Both the position numbers and the translations under genes were made by a program. From contig NZ_BMOO01000004.1 in NCBI RefSeq assembly GCF_014647115.1, positions 186,001 to 250,000 on the forward strand: a stretch of 64,000 bases of DNA, in the 5' to 3' direction. This document shows positions 43,460 to 53,095 of the stretch, piece after piece. The stretch is from Halarchaeum rubridurum (GTDB lineage Archaea; Halobacteriota; Halobacteria; Halobacteriales; Halobacteriaceae). Below the pieces are notes generated by a model. The model saw nothing but the letters and a program-made list of their open reading frames with translations, did no database searches and was not told the DNA's origin. Every line of letters starts with the position of its first letter. Positions within the stretch are counted from its first letter, which is position 1.

Positions 43460-44557
43460 ATGTACGACTTCGCGGTCGTCGGCGTCGGGCCGCCGGGCGC
43501 GCGCTTCGCCCGTCGGGCGGCCGAGCGCGGCCACGACGTCGTCGCGTTCGAGCGCGGCGAAATCGGCAAGCCGCTCGCGTGTTCCGGCCACGTCTCCCTC
43601 GACGTCTGGGCGTACGTCCCCGAGGCGGCGCGCGAGCGCCTCCACGAGAACGACGTCTACGGCGCGCGCTTCCACACGGATGGCCCCGGGAGCGACGCAC
43701 ACGAGTTCTACTACACGGACCGGCCGGTGTCGAACGCCATCGACCGCGTCGAGCTCGACAAGACGCTCGCCCGCGCGGCGGCGGACGCGGGCGCGGACGT
43801 CCGCGACGGCCACACCGTCACCGCGGTCCGCGAAGGGGCGGAGAGCGTCGAACTCGACGTGCGGAGCGCGGACGGCGACGAGACGGTCACGGCACGGATG
43901 GTCGCGGGGTGCGACGGGCCGCGCTCGCGCGTCCGCGACCAGTTGGCCCTCCCGGAGCCGGAGGAGTTCCTCCACGGCGTCCTCGCCTTCGACCCCGAAC
44001 CCGACCACGACGACTACGTGGACGTCCACCTCACCGTCCCGGGGTTCTTCGCGTGGCGCATCCCGCGGGGCGAGGCGGGCGTCGAGTACGGCCTCGCGGC
44101 CACGCCGACGGAGTCCGGCGACGTCGCGGCGCGCTTCGACGACTTCGTCGCCGATTACGGCGTCGCCGAGCGCATCGAGCGGCGCTGCTCGGGGCTCATC
44201 CCCATCGGTCCGCCGGAGCGCGTGACGGCGACGCGCGGCTTCCTCCTCGGGGACGCCGCCGGGATGACGAAGCCGTTCACGGGCGGGGGCATCCTCTACG
44301 GGATGACGGCCGCCGACGTCGCCGCCGAGACGGTCGACCCGACCGACCCGGCGACCCTCGACGCCTTCGAGGACGCGTGGCGCGACGAGCTCGGGCGCGA
44401 CATCGCGCTCGGCAAGCTCGTGCGCAAGGGGTACGACGCACCCGAACTCGTTCAGAAGACGGGCATGAAGCTCTTCGCGGGCGAGATCGGCGTCCACATG
44501 GACCGCCCGAGCACGCTCTTCTCGCGCGAGCAGCTGAGCGCGCTGTTCCGGCGCTGA
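43460..44557 (+). CDS. Geranylgeranyl reductase-family FAD protein (365 aa)
   Basis: An FAD-dependent reductase. FAD motif is VVGVGPPGARFARRAAERGHDVVAFERG (the middle Ala of GxGxxG is Pro), followed by GKPLACSGHVS as in GGR enzymes. The second FAD site is GFLLGDAAGMTKPFTGGGILYGM. Known members saturate archaeol isoprenoid chains. The pattern fits digeranylgeranylglycerophospholipid reductase, but paralogues are common in haloarchaea. Downstream gene is convergent. Confidence 0.85.
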   Translation: MYDFAVVGVGPPGARFARRAAERGHDVVAFERGEIGKPLACSGHVSLDVWAYVPEAARERLHENDVYGARFHTDGPGSDAHEFYYTDRPVSNAIDRVELDKTLARAAADAGADVRDGHTVTAVREGAESVELDVRSADGDETVTARMVAGCDGPRSRVRDQLALPEPEEFLHGVLAFDPEPDHDDYVDVHLTVPGFFAWRIPRGEAGVEYGLAATPTESGDVAARFDDFVADYGVAERIERRCSGLIPIGPPERVTATRGFLLGDAAGMTKPFTGGGILYGMTAADVAAETVDPTDPATLDAFEDAWRDELGRDIALGKLVRKGYDAPELVQKTGMKLFAGEIGVHMDRPSTLFSREQLSALFRR

Positions 44558-44591
44558 CGGCGCCGAGGGCGAGTTCCGAGGCCGGGAGTCG

Positions 44592-45695
44592 CTACTCGTA
44601 TCTGGGGGCCCGCGCCGAGCGGTCGCTCCCGACGACGAACGGGAGGTCGACGACGTCGGCGTCGCGCTCGCCCGCGTCGGTGACGAGCGTCGCGCTCGCG
44701 GCGTCGCTGTCGTAGGGGACGAGCGCGAGGGCGACCGGAGCGTCGACCGCGCCGCCCCACGCGGCGCGGGTCGCCTCGCCGACGTCGTCGCCGTCGACGC
44801 GGACGTCGAGCGGGTCGTCGATTGCGGGGACGTCCTCGGCGTCGCCGTCGAGGCGGAGGCCGACGAGGCGCTTCGAGGGCCGCCCGCGGTTCTCGACCTT
44901 CGAGACGATCTCCTGACCGACGTAACACCCCTTCTCGAAGTCGAGGGCGTTGCGCAGCCCGAGGACGTTCGGGATACGTCCGGCCATGTCGTGCGGGTAG
45001 AGCGGCGTCCCGGCCTCAAGGGTGAGCGCTTCCCAGACTTGCGTACCGAACGGCGGGGCGTTCAGCCCGCGCGTGATGAGCGTTTCGAGGACGTCGCTCG
45101 CGCCGTCCGCGCCGACGACGACCTCGTAGCCCTCCTCGCCGACCGTGGCGTCCGTCCGGATGACGGTGACGCCGTGGTCGTATATCTCGCCGCGAGTGAA
45201 GGAGAGCGGGGCGTCGGGCGCGCCGGCGCCGTGGAGGACGGACGCGACCTTCTCGGTCGCCTCGGGGCCGTGGACGCCGAAGACCGCGAAGTCGTCCGTC
45301 GCCTCGGCGATTTCGACGTCCGCGAGGAAGATGCTGTCGCGCCACTCCTCGGCGATCTCGCCGACGGTCTCGGGCGGGAGGAAACAGAGGAGACGGTCAC
45401 CGGCCGCGTAGACGTACATGTCGGTGCGGATGCCGCCCTCCGGTTCGAGGAGGAGGGCGTAGACGCCCTCGCCGTCCGTCTCGGGGACGGCGTTCGTGAC
45501 GACGTTGTCGACGAAGCCGTGGCGGTCCTCGCCCGTGACGACCAGGACGCCGTACGCGTGTTCGGTGACGCCGACGGCGTTCCGGACGGCGCGCTGGGTA
45601 CGCGCGGGCCGGCCGAAGTGTCGCGGGAGCGCGCGCTCGCCGCGTTCCTCGAAGACGGCACCGTAGTCCTCGTGGAGGTCCCTGACGACGGTCAT
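44592..45695 (-). CDS. ygfZ: YgfZ/GcvT-like folate-binding protein (367 aa)
   Basis: Belongs to the tetrahydrofolate-binding aminomethyltransferase fold: ALTLEAGTPLYPHDMAGRIPNVLGL, then the YgfZ signature KGCYVGQEIVSK with the reactive Cys. This motif distinguishes YgfZ (Fe-S cluster repair, folate-dependent) from GcvT proper. No gcvH or gcvP nearby. The N terminus has an acidic YgfZ-like start from MTVVRDLHEDYG. Iron-sulphur repair is the likely role. Confidence 0.85.
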   Translation of the reverse strand: MTVVRDLHEDYGAVFEERGERALPRHFGRPARTQRAVRNAVGVTEHAYGVLVVTGEDRHGFVDNVVTNAVPETDGEGVYALLLEPEGGIRTDMYVYAAGDRLLCFLPPETVGEIAEEWRDSIFLADVEIAEATDDFAVFGVHGPEATEKVASVLHGAGAPDAPLSFTRGEIYDHGVTVIRTDATVGEEGYEVVVGADGASDVLETLITRGLNAPPFGTQVWEALTLEAGTPLYPHDMAGRIPNVLGLRNALDFEKGCYVGQEIVSKVENRGRPSKRLVGLRLDGDAEDVPAIDDPLDVRVDGDDVGEATRAAWGGAVDAPVALALVPYDSDAASATLVTDAGERDADVVDLPFVVGSDRSARAPRYE

Positions 45696-45741
45696 ACCCG
45701 TTTTCCGTGTGGCGTGCGGTTAAAGCGTCCGCTCCCGGACG

Positions 45742-46044
45742 TCAGAGCCCGACGCGCTCGCGGAGCCACGCGAGGAAGGACTGCTCGTCCTCGGCGGCGG
45801 CGGTCTCCGGGTCGGGGACGACGCGGTCGGCGGGCTTGATGAGCGTGCGGTCCTGGCGCGACTCGGCGTCGATGAGCCCGTCGCGCTTCAGGTCGGCGAG
45901 GGCCGCCTCCAACCCGTCGATGTCGGTGTCGACGCGCGAGCGGAGCTCGAAGACGGTCATCCCCTCGTCGCGCCGGTCGACCAGCGCGTCCAACACCGCG
46001 ACCTCGGTGTCGTCCCGCGAGCGGAACTCGCGCTTCGCCTGCAT
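45742..46044 (-). CDS. Small winged-helix protein (100 aa)
   Basis: A winged-helix pattern: DDTEVAVLDALVDRRDEGMTVFELRSRVDTDIDGLEAALADLKRDGLI with a recognition helix and short wing, then an acidic tail. ATG 46044 sits in a 77-base gap that opens the divergent DUF protein gene. Likely a DNA-binding regulator of unknown target, or a non-specific HTH protein. Confidence 0.6.
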   Translation of the reverse strand: MQAKREFRSRDDTEVAVLDALVDRRDEGMTVFELRSRVDTDIDGLEAALADLKRDGLIDAESRQDRTLIKPADRVVPDPETAAAEDEQSFLAWLRERVGL

Positions 46045-46125
46045 GCACGGCCGTACGGACCGCTGTCGTATAGCGATGTCCCCGAGCGGTACGCTTTTCC
46101 CGGTGGGTGGGGTATCACGCGTCTA

Positions 46126-47118
46126 ATGGGTCTAACGTGCTCCCTGCTCGGTCACGAGTACGGCGAGCCCGAGACGGAACGCGAGCGGGAGGAGCGCGGC
46201 GACGAGGTCGTCGAGTACGTCCGCACGGTCGAGTACTGCGAGCGCTGCGGGCGCGAGCGCATCGTCAGCGAGAGCACCGAAGTCCGCTCGGTCCGTCAAG
46301 CGCCACCGTCCGTCGCCGGCGACGCCGACGACGCGGCGGGCGAGCGCGGCAGCGAGAACCGGAGCCGGGACGAGGACGGGGGGCTCGCCGCCGCCTTCGA
46401 GCGCGTCGAGAACGAGGCCACGACGAACAGCGAACCCGCGCGGGTGTCCGAGCCCGCGGAGTTCGTCGACGCCGCCGCGAACGCGGTCGCCGGGACGTCC
46501 ACGGCCGACGAGACCGGGAGTACCGGGGGCGACGAGCGCGACGCCGGGGCGGACGAATACGACGCGCCAGCGGACGACGACGCCGAACTCATCACCGACG
46601 ACGGCGACAGCGACGAGTCGGCCGGAGCGGCGACGGCCGCCGAGACGGAGACGGGTGAGGGCGATGACACGGCGGCGAGCGCGACGCCCGACGAAACGGC
46701 GGAGGACGCCGGAGCGTGGCCGACGACGGACGACGACGACGCGACGGACGAGGTGGACGAACCGCCGACCGACGACGCCGTGATACTCACCGACGACGGC
46801 ACCGAGCAGGAACGCGAGCGCGAACGGGAGCGCGGCGCGTGGCCGTCCAGCGACGACACGCGCGAGACGGAGCGGACCACGAAAGCGGCCGCCACGGCCG
46901 CAGCCGAGGGCGAAAGCGACGACGCCGAACACGCCGCCCGCGCGGGCATCGCGAGCGCGGGCCCGATCGAGGCCACGCCCGACCGGGAGGGCGGCGGCGA
47001 ACTCGTCTGCCCGGAGTGTGGGAAGCGAACGAGCACGACCGGGTCGTCGCTGCGCGCGGGCGACATCTGCCCGGACTGCCACCGGGGCTACCTCGCGGAG
47101 TCGCCGGAGAGCGCGTGA
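46126..47118 (+). CDS. Long acidic zinc-ribbon protein (330 aa)
   Basis: N-terminal block MGLTCSLLGHEYGE ... VEYCERCGRERIVS has a CxxC knuckle and looks like a conserved haloarchaeal start. A central region of about 230 residues is low-complexity Asp/Glu/Ala/Thr and is probably disordered. The C terminus is a zinc ribbon (LVCPECGKRTSTTGSSLRAGDICPDCHRGYL). Two metal sites at the ends of a long acidic linker. Family is a haloarchaeal hypothetical; function unknown. Confidence 0.6.
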   Translation: MGLTCSLLGHEYGEPETEREREERGDEVVEYVRTVEYCERCGRERIVSESTEVRSVRQAPPSVAGDADDAAGERGSENRSRDEDGGLAAAFERVENEATTNSEPARVSEPAEFVDAAANAVAGTSTADETGSTGGDERDAGADEYDAPADDDAELITDDGDSDESAGAATAAETETGEGDDTAASATPDETAEDAGAWPTTDDDDATDEVDEPPTDDAVILTDDGTEQERERERERGAWPSSDDTRETERTTKAAATAAAEGESDDAEHAARAGIASAGPIEATPDREGGGELVCPECGKRTSTTGSSLRAGDICPDCHRGYLAESPESA

Positions 47119-47158
47119 CGCGAAGGGGTTATACGAGTTCACCCCATTCCCGTGGCGT

Positions 47159-47557
47159 ATGAAGGAGTACAAGATGCGTCGCGGGGAGTACCTCGAAGAG
47201 CGAATCCCGGACATGGAAGCGACCGTCGAGGAGTACTTCGGCGACATCTCCGGCACCGAGGAGTACAAGGGGAGCGACCTCTACGTCGTCGCGGACCCCG
47301 AGAACCCGGTCTTCGAGCGCATCGTCGCCGGCGCGGTCTCCTACTCGGGCAAGAAGGACAAACTTGCCGTCGAGTTCGAGGAGCGCCCCGCCGCGGAGGT
47401 CATCGCCGACGGGCACGCCGACGCCGCCGAGGACGCCGTCTCCGCGAAGAACGACTTCCTCCTCGAAGCCACGGGTCGGGACGCGAAGTCCCGCCGTGAC
47501 TCCCTCAAGCGGACGGTCGAGGACGACGCCGAGACGCCGGACGGCGTCTCCGAGTAA
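47159..47557 (+). CDS. Haloarchaeal DUF5611-type protein (132 aa)
   Basis: An alpha/beta small protein starting MKEYKMRRGEYLEERIPDMEATVEEYFG, with EEYKGSDLYVVADPENPVFERIVAGAVSYSGKKDKLAVEFEERP and a C-terminal helix. I associate the start with DUF5611. No catalytic motif. Preceded by a TATA-like GGTTATACG about 30 bases upstream of the ATG. Function unknown. Confidence 0.65.
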   Translation: MKEYKMRRGEYLEERIPDMEATVEEYFGDISGTEEYKGSDLYVVADPENPVFERIVAGAVSYSGKKDKLAVEFEERPAAEVIADGHADAAEDAVSAKNDFLLEATGRDAKSRRDSLKRTVEDDAETPDGVSE

Positions 47558-47611
47558 CGCACTTTCGACGCCGCTTTTGCCGCGCCGCTCGGCGAGTCGC
47601 GGGCGGGCGAC

Positions 47612-47965
47612 CTACCGGTTGAGCTTCTGTCGGCTGATGGCGATACCGGAGGGCGTGAGGATGAGCTGGTCGTCACCCTTCTGGATGATGTCGCCGTCGA
47701 CCTCGCGGGCGACCTGCCGGAGTTCCTCCGTGAAGTGCTCCGTCATCGAGTCCTCGGTGCGCAGACGCGTGATGTCCGCGACGACGATGTCGCCGTCGTA
47801 GACGGCGTCCTTGATTGCGATGACGTCCTCCTGATTGTCTATCTCCGCGATGTGGACGGTGGTGCGAGCGTCACCGGCGCTGGTGTCGAAGTCGCCGAGG
47901 TCGAGTTCGACGTAGTCCTCGGTGCTGTTGCCGGAGCCACCGAGAATCTTCTGCATGAATCCCAT
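47612..47965 (-). CDS. sepF: SepF, FtsZ membrane anchor (117 aa)
   Basis: Archaeal SepF that tethers FtsZ to the membrane at the division site. N terminus MGFMQKILGG is an amphipathic membrane-targeting helix; a polar linker follows; the core (about 35-115) has TVHIAEIDNQEDVIAIKDAVYDGDIVVADITRLR and EHFTEELRQVAREVDGDIIQ, typical of SepF. Length matches. No ftsZ nearby; the gene stands alone, convergent with a DUF gene. Confidence 0.92.
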   Translation of the reverse strand: MGFMQKILGGSGNSTEDYVELDLGDFDTSAGDARTTVHIAEIDNQEDVIAIKDAVYDGDIVVADITRLRTEDSMTEHFTEELRQVAREVDGDIIQKGDDQLILTPSGIAISRQKLNR

Positions 47966-48057
47966 GGAGGAATAGAGTCACCGGCGACCGCATAGTTCTT
48001 GCGTCCACGGACGCGCTACCCGGACGTTTAGGGGAGGTGGGCACCTCGACGGGGACG

Positions 48058-48741
48058 ATGACGTTCAGCATCTGCGTCCACGAGACGTACGCGGACGCGG
48101 CGGGCGAGCGCACCGAGCGCTTCGGCGTGGCGGTGACGACGCGGCTCCCCGCGGTCGGGTCGCTCTGCCCCTACGTCTCCGAGCACGGCGCGATTGCGAC
48201 GCAGTCGATGGTCAACGAACGCCTCGGGGAGAAGGGACTCGACTACGTCGCGGACGGCGTCGCGGTCGGCGACGCCCTGGAGGCGCTGTTGAACGCGGAC
48301 GACGGGAGACCCGAGCGCCAAGTCCACGGCGTCGACGCCGAGGGGACGTTCGCCTTCTCCGGGGCGGAGTGTCACGGCTGGTACGGCGCGCGCGAGGGCG
48401 AGAACTACACGGTCGCGGGGAACCTGCTCGCGGGCGCGTCCGTCGTCGACGCCGTCGCGGACGCCTACGCGTCGAGCGACCACACGGAGGCGCTCGCGCC
48501 GCGACTGATCGACGCGCTCGCGGCCGGCCAAGCGGAGGGCGGCGACAAACGCGACGCGCTGACGGTGCAGTCGGCGGCCCTCCGGGTCGTGACGACGGCG
48601 GACGACGAGGAAGCCGGCGGGTACGGGAACGACCTGCGGGTGGACGCGAGCGAGTCGCCGGTCCGTGACCTCCGCGAGACGTACCGGAGCGCGACGGTAG
48701 AGTTCGCGCGGGCGGCCGAGGCGTACGAGCGCGAAGAGTGA
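48058..48741 (+). CDS. DUF1028 protein (227 aa)
   Basis: DUF1028 is related to the N-terminal nucleophile hydrolase fold. It begins MTFSICVHETYADAAGERTERFGVAVTTRLPAVGSLCPY, with the repeated GAIATQSMVN and GKGLDYV family blocks; WYGAREGENYTVAGNLLAG is characteristic. The first residue after Met is Thr, a possible nucleophile. The biological substrate is unknown. ATG 48058 gives the usual MTFS start. Confidence 0.85.
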   Translation: MTFSICVHETYADAAGERTERFGVAVTTRLPAVGSLCPYVSEHGAIATQSMVNERLGEKGLDYVADGVAVGDALEALLNADDGRPERQVHGVDAEGTFAFSGAECHGWYGAREGENYTVAGNLLAGASVVDAVADAYASSDHTEALAPRLIDALAAGQAEGGDKRDALTVQSAALRVVTTADDEEAGGYGNDLRVDASESPVRDLRETYRSATVEFARAAEAYEREE

Positions 48742-48834
48742 GCGCTAAGTGACGAGTAGGAAGAGTAAGCGGCCAACGATGAGTAGTGAGCGGCCAGCGG
48801 GAAACGACGAACGACCGCCGCGCGTGACGGGCGC

Positions 48835-49314
48835 TCAGGCGACGAACTCGAAGAGCTCGTCCCCGACGTGGTGGAGCGACTCGACGACCTTCCCCGAGTC
48901 GCCGGCCATCTCCGACCCGTCGACGAGCGCGCGCCCGACCGCGAGCGCCTTCCCGTGCGTCTCCTCGACGATGACGACGAGGTCGCCGGCCGAGATCGAG
49001 TCGTCGGCCTCGGTGATGCCGGGACGCATCACGTCCGCGCCGTCGCTGACGAAGGAAATCGCGCCCGCGTCGACCGTGACGACGCCGCGCTCCGGCGGGT
49101 GCTCGTTCGCGCCCTTGACCGTGAGGAACGGCTCGTCGTCGAAGTACGCGGCGAGCGGTTCGCCGTCGACGAGGACGACGTCCCGGTCCGCGTCCTTGAA
49201 CTCGACGAGCTCGTAGCTGTCGGCGTCGAGCGTGACGCCGAGGAGGTCGTCGAGCGCGTCGTTCAGCTCGCTGACGTCGTCGCTGCGGAGGTGGTGGCGG
49301 GACGAGACTTCCAT
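48835..49314 (-). CDS. PUA-domain RNA-binding protein (159 aa)
   Basis: The second half (about 75-150) is a PUA domain: ERGVVTVDAGAISFVSDGADVMRPGITEADDSISAGDLVVIVEETHGKALAVGRAL. The N-terminal half is a beta-alpha module as in archaeal MCT-1/TGT-like small proteins (SRHHLRSDDVSELNDALDDLLG). Likely binds tRNA, rRNA or initiation complexes. Lies just upstream of the RNase R-like gene on the opposite strand. Confidence 0.85.
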   Translation of the reverse strand: MEVSSRHHLRSDDVSELNDALDDLLGVTLDADSYELVEFKDADRDVVLVDGEPLAAYFDDEPFLTVKGANEHPPERGVVTVDAGAISFVSDGADVMRPGITEADDSISAGDLVVIVEETHGKALAVGRALVDGSEMAGDSGKVVESLHHVGDELFEFVA

Positions 49315-49407
49315 GCACCCAACACGGGGCGTTCGGCGCTTAAATCGTCCGCTCGGCACTCGGCCCACGGCGACACGACTAACTGGCGGACCCACCTATC
49401 CCGTCGC

Positions 49408-50703
49408 ATGTCGAACACCGCAGACGCGGCGAGCGCCGACGGGGAACCCGAGGGGCCGATCCGCGTCCCCGCCGACCTCGCGCGCCAACTGGAGAACAAG
49501 CGCGAGGACCTCTTCGAGAAGTTCGAGATTCGCGACGCGTTCCCGAGCGAAGTGATGGCCGAAGCCGAGGAGCGCGTCGAGGACGTCCAGGCCGAAATCG
49601 AAGCCGAGGTCGGTGAGAGAGAAGACCTCCGCGACCTCACCACGTGGACGACCGACCCCGCGGACGCCCAGGACTTCGACGACGCCATCAGCATCGAGGA
49701 GCGCGCTGAGGAGTACGTCCTCTGGGTCCACATCGCCGACGTCTCCCACTACGTCCACCCCGAATCCGCGATGTGGGAGGAGGCCATCGAGCGCGGGAAC
49801 ACCGTCTATCTCCCTGGGTACACCGTCCACATGCTCCCGCCGGTGCTCGCCGAGACCGTCTGCTCGCTCGTCCCCAACGAGGACCGCCTCGCGCACACCG
49901 TCGAGATGCACCTCGATAAGGAGACGCTGGGCTACGAGACCATCGACATCTACAAGTCCGTCATCGAGTCCGACGAGCGTTTGACCTACAAGCAGGCCGA
50001 AGAACGCCTCGACGACCCCGACGCACCCCTCCACGAGGAGTGCAACCTCGTCTTCGACGTCGCCGACCGCATGCACGAACAGCGCAAAGAGGAGGGCTCG
50101 CTGGTGCTCAACCCGAGCCGCGACCGCGCACACACCATCATCGAGGAGTGCATGCTGAAGGCGAACAAGGCCGTCACGCACGAGCTCATGTGGTCCCGCG
50201 GCGTCGAGGCCGTCTACCGCGTCCACCCCCAGCCGTCCCCGGACGAGTGGGACGACGCGCTCCGCGAGATTCAGGAACTCGACGGCGTCTCCATCCCCGG
50301 CGACTCGTGGGACGACCCCCGGAAGGCCGTCAACGCCACGCTCGAAGAGGCCCCGGGTCGTCAACTCGGGAAGATTCAGTGGGCCGTGATGAAGGTGATG
50401 CCCCGCGCGAAGTACATGAACGACCCCTTCGGGGGCCACCACGCGCTCAACTTCGAGATTTACGGCCACTTCACGAGCCCGATTCGACGGATGAGCGACC
50501 TCGTCAACCACTGGATCGTCTATCAGAACGACGTCCCCGAGAACCTCGTGGAACTCTGCGACCACGCGAGCGACAGACAGAAGGCCGGCGAGAACGCCGA
50601 GCGAGAGTATTCGGACTTCTTAGAGGAGGTCGGCCTCGACTCCGACGCCGTGAAGAACCGGGGCATCGAGGTCGACGACGACCTCGAAGAGATACAGTAC
50701 TGA
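49408..50703 (+). CDS. rnr: RNB-domain exoribonuclease, RNase R-like (431 aa)
   Basis: The RNB catalytic block is TTDPADAQDFDDAISI (residues about 88-102), with the Asp cluster that binds Mg. WVHIADVSHYV, RGNTVYLPGYTVHMLP, AGENAERE and HFTSPIRRMSDL are typical RNB signatures. The cold-shock and S1 domains of bacterial RNase R are missing, so it is a minimal haloarchaeal form that degrades RNA 3' to 5'. An acidic helical N terminus of about 85 residues precedes RNB. No exosome genes nearby. Confidence 0.9.
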   Translation: MSNTADAASADGEPEGPIRVPADLARQLENKREDLFEKFEIRDAFPSEVMAEAEERVEDVQAEIEAEVGEREDLRDLTTWTTDPADAQDFDDAISIEERAEEYVLWVHIADVSHYVHPESAMWEEAIERGNTVYLPGYTVHMLPPVLAETVCSLVPNEDRLAHTVEMHLDKETLGYETIDIYKSVIESDERLTYKQAEERLDDPDAPLHEECNLVFDVADRMHEQRKEEGSLVLNPSRDRAHTIIEECMLKANKAVTHELMWSRGVEAVYRVHPQPSPDEWDDALREIQELDGVSIPGDSWDDPRKAVNATLEEAPGRQLGKIQWAVMKVMPRAKYMNDPFGGHHALNFEIYGHFTSPIRRMSDLVNHWIVYQNDVPENLVELCDHASDRQKAGENAEREYSDFLEEVGLDSDAVKNRGIEVDDDLEEIQY

Positions 50704-50736
50704 ACCGCCGGCGGCGCGCGTCGCGCCCGCCAGCCG

Positions 50737-50967
50737 TTACTGGTGCGTGAACAGCAGGACGTCGTCGTCGTGCGTCGTCACGCAGAGGTCGAGCACCTTC
50801 GAGAGTTCGAGGCTGTTGAGGTCGTCGCGGCAGACGACGAGGTCGTCGAACGGCTGCTCACACGCCGGACACGCGAGGCTGACCGTGTTCGTGTACGTCT
50901 TCACACCGCCGGCTTCTTCGTACGGCGTCAGCGACGAGACGAGTTCGTTGTACGCGGCGTCGTCCAT
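50737..50967 (-). CDS. Small zinc-ribbon protein (76 aa)
   Basis: Central motif SLACPACEQPFDDLVVCRDD has a CxxC followed by a third Cys, which fits a partial zinc site. It is flanked by a helical N terminus (MDDAAYNELVSSLTPYEEAGG) and a helical C terminus ending THDDDVLLFTHQ. A haloarchaeal hypothetical family of unknown function. Convergent with the RNase R-like gene. Confidence 0.65.
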   Translation of the reverse strand: MDDAAYNELVSSLTPYEEAGGVKTYTNTVSLACPACEQPFDDLVVCRDDLNSLELSKVLDLCVTTHDDDVLLFTHQ

Positions 50968-51077
50968 ACCGGTGCGTGGAACTACACCGCCAAAGCTTTC
51001 GGGGTCGGAGAGACGTGGACGGCGTCACGACTCGGCCGTCGTGACGGATGAGACGCGGGAGGAAAGGGGAGGAGAAG

Positions 51078-51149
51078 TGGACTCGCTGGGATTTGAACCC
51101 AGGGCCTCTTCCTTGCGAAGGAAGCGATCTACCACTGATCTACGAGCCC
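51078..51149 (-). tRNA. tRNA-Ala(CGC)
   Basis: A 72-nt cloverleaf on the minus strand: acceptor GGGCTCG/CGAGTCC with a G3-U70 wobble, the main alanine identity element, and discriminator A. Anticodon stem CTTCC/GGAAG-type with loop TTCGCAA and anticodon CGC; T arm CTGGG/CCCAG with TTCAAAT. A TATA-like CAAATAC box lies about 33 bases upstream (51181-51187 on the minus strand). It ends the str cluster. Confidence 0.94.
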
Positions 51150-51373
51150 GCGTTCGCATCCACACGTAGCGGGGGGACGTATTTGAGGGTTCTGCTTCGC
51201 GCCGAGCGGGGGCGCGACGACCCCGGGGCGGGTGCGTCGTGTGGGAACCACGGGGGAGACTCCGCGGTCGCGGGGGACGAGACGCTGCTCGTCGTCAGTT
51301 CGTCGGCGACGCGCGCGACGGCGGCACCGCTGTGGGACGCGAAAAACGGGAGAATCGGATGTCGGAAACCGCC

Positions 51374-51682
51374 TCAGTCTTCGAGGACGATCTCGATGCT
51401 GACGTCGTTCGGGACCTGAATACGCATGAGCTGGCGGAGCGCGCGTTCGTCGGCGTCGATGTCGATGAGACGCTTGTGGACGCGCATCTCCCAGTGCTCC
51501 CACGTCGCCGTCCCCTCACCGTCGGGGGACTTGCGCGCGGGGACCTCGAGGGTCTTGGTGGGCAGCGGGACCGGCCCGCTCAGGCTGACGCCCGTCTTGT
51601 CCGCGATTTCCCGGACGTCGTCGCAGATGTCGTCGAGGTCGGACGGACTGACGCCCGCGAGCCGAACACGTGCCTGCTGCAT
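51374..51682 (-). CDS. rps10: 30S ribosomal protein S10 (102 aa)
   Basis: Full-length archaeal S10: [42 protein letters not shown], then [29 protein letters not shown]. It starts 3 bases after the tuf stop, the classical archaeal order. Binds the 30S head and in bacteria also NusB. The last gene of the operon before the tRNA-Ala. Confidence 0.96.
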   Translation of the reverse strand: MQQARVRLAGVSPSDLDDICDDVREIADKTGVSLSGPVPLPTKTLEVPARKSPDGEGTATWEHWEMRVHKRLIDIDADERALRQLMRIQVPNDVSIEIVLED

Positions 51683-51685
51683 TCG

Positions 51686-52951
51686 TTAGGCCTCGTTGAC
51701 GTCGAGGACCTTGCCGGCCGCGATGGTCTGACCCATGTCGCGGACAGCGAAGGAGCCGAGCTCCGGAATCTCGGAGGACGGCTCGATGCTGAGGGGCTTC
51801 TGCGGGCGGACGGTGACGACCGCGGCGTCGCCGGACTGGATGAAGTCCGGGTTCTCCTCGGCGACCTCGCCCGAGGACGGGTCCATCTTCTTGTCGATGG
51901 ACTCGATGGTACACGCGACCTGCGCCGTGTGGGCGTGGAAGACCGGCGTGTAACCCGCCGTGATGACGGACGGGTGCTGCATCACGACGACCTGCGCCGT
52001 GAACGTCTCGGCGACGCTCGGCGGCTCGTCGGCGGGGCCACAGACGTCACCGCGGCGGATGTCGTCCTTGCCGATGCCGCGAACGTTGAACCCGACGTTG
52101 TCACCGGGCTCGGCGCTCGGGACTTCCTCGTGGTGCATCTCGATGGTCTTGACCTCGCCACCGACGTCGCTCGGCTGGAAGGAGACGTTGTCGCCCGTGT
52201 TCATCGTCCCGGTCTCGATACGTCCGACGGGGACGGTACCGATGCCGGAGATGGTGTAGACGTCCTGAATCGGGAGGCGCAGCGGCGCGTCCGTCGGCGG
52301 CTGCGGCTCCGGCAGGTCGTTGAGGGACTCCAGGAGGGTCTGCCCGTCGTACCAGGGCGTGTTCTCCGACGGCTCGGAGACGTTGTCGCCCTCGAAGGCG
52401 GACGTCGGGATGAAGGAAGCGTCGTCCGTGTCGAACTGGACCTGCTTGAGGAGGTCCGTGACGTCGGAGACGACCTGCTTGTAGGTGGACTCCTCGTAGT
52501 CGACGACGTCCATCTTGTTGACGGCGACGATGAGCTCGTCGATGCCCAGCGTGCGGGCGAGGAAGACGTGCTCACGCGTCTGGGGCGCGACACCGTCGTC
52601 GGCGGCGACGACGAGGACGGCGTTGTCGGCCTGGGACGCGCCCGTGATCATGTTCTTCACGAAGTCACGGTGGCCCGGACAGTCGACGATGGTGAAGTAG
52701 TACTCGTCGGTGTCGAACTCCTGGTGGGCGATGTCGATGGTGACACCACGCTCACGCTCCTCGGCGAGGTTGTCCATGACGTAGGCGAACTCGAAGCCGC
52801 CCTTGCCCTTCTCCTCGGCTTCCTCGCGGTGCTGCTCGATGACGTGCTCGGGCACACTCCCAGTCTCGAAGAGGAGCCGCCCGACCATCGTACTCTTTCC
52901 GTGGTCGACGTGGCCGATGACGGCCAGGTTCTGGTGCGGTTTGTCGCTCAT
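51686..52951 (-). CDS. tuf: Translation elongation factor 1-alpha (421 aa)
   Basis: GTPase that delivers aminoacyl-tRNA. G1 GHVDHGKST (13-21), G3 DCPGH, G4 NKMD; domains 2 and 3 follow with GRIETGTMN and [11 protein letters not shown] at the C terminus. ATG 52951 gives [20 protein letters not shown]; the longer frame is spurious. A TATA-like GTTTTACAC at 53005-53013 (minus strand) could start transcription about 55 bases upstream, apart from the hom-ACT genes. Confidence 0.96.
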   Translation of the reverse strand: MSDKPHQNLAVIGHVDHGKSTMVGRLLFETGSVPEHVIEQHREEAEEKGKGGFEFAYVMDNLAEERERGVTIDIAHQEFDTDEYYFTIVDCPGHRDFVKNMITGASQADNAVLVVAADDGVAPQTREHVFLARTLGIDELIVAVNKMDVVDYEESTYKQVVSDVTDLLKQVQFDTDDASFIPTSAFEGDNVSEPSENTPWYDGQTLLESLNDLPEPQPPTDAPLRLPIQDVYTISGIGTVPVGRIETGTMNTGDNVSFQPSDVGGEVKTIEMHHEEVPSAEPGDNVGFNVRGIGKDDIRRGDVCGPADEPPSVAETFTAQVVVMQHPSVITAGYTPVFHAHTAQVACTIESIDKKMDPSSGEVAEENPDFIQSGDAAVVTVRPQKPLSIEPSSEIPELGSFAVRDMGQTIAAGKVLDVNEA

Positions 52952-53095
52952 GGTCAGGGGTCGCGCTGAACGCGCGCTCTGTGCAACGTATTCGCCAGTT
53001 ACGTGTAAAACGGTTTCGAAAGGCGAGCGCCCTTGTCGCGCCGTGACGCGCCCGAATACTGGCACCTCGTCCCGTGGGAAGAAGTGGCTAGACGC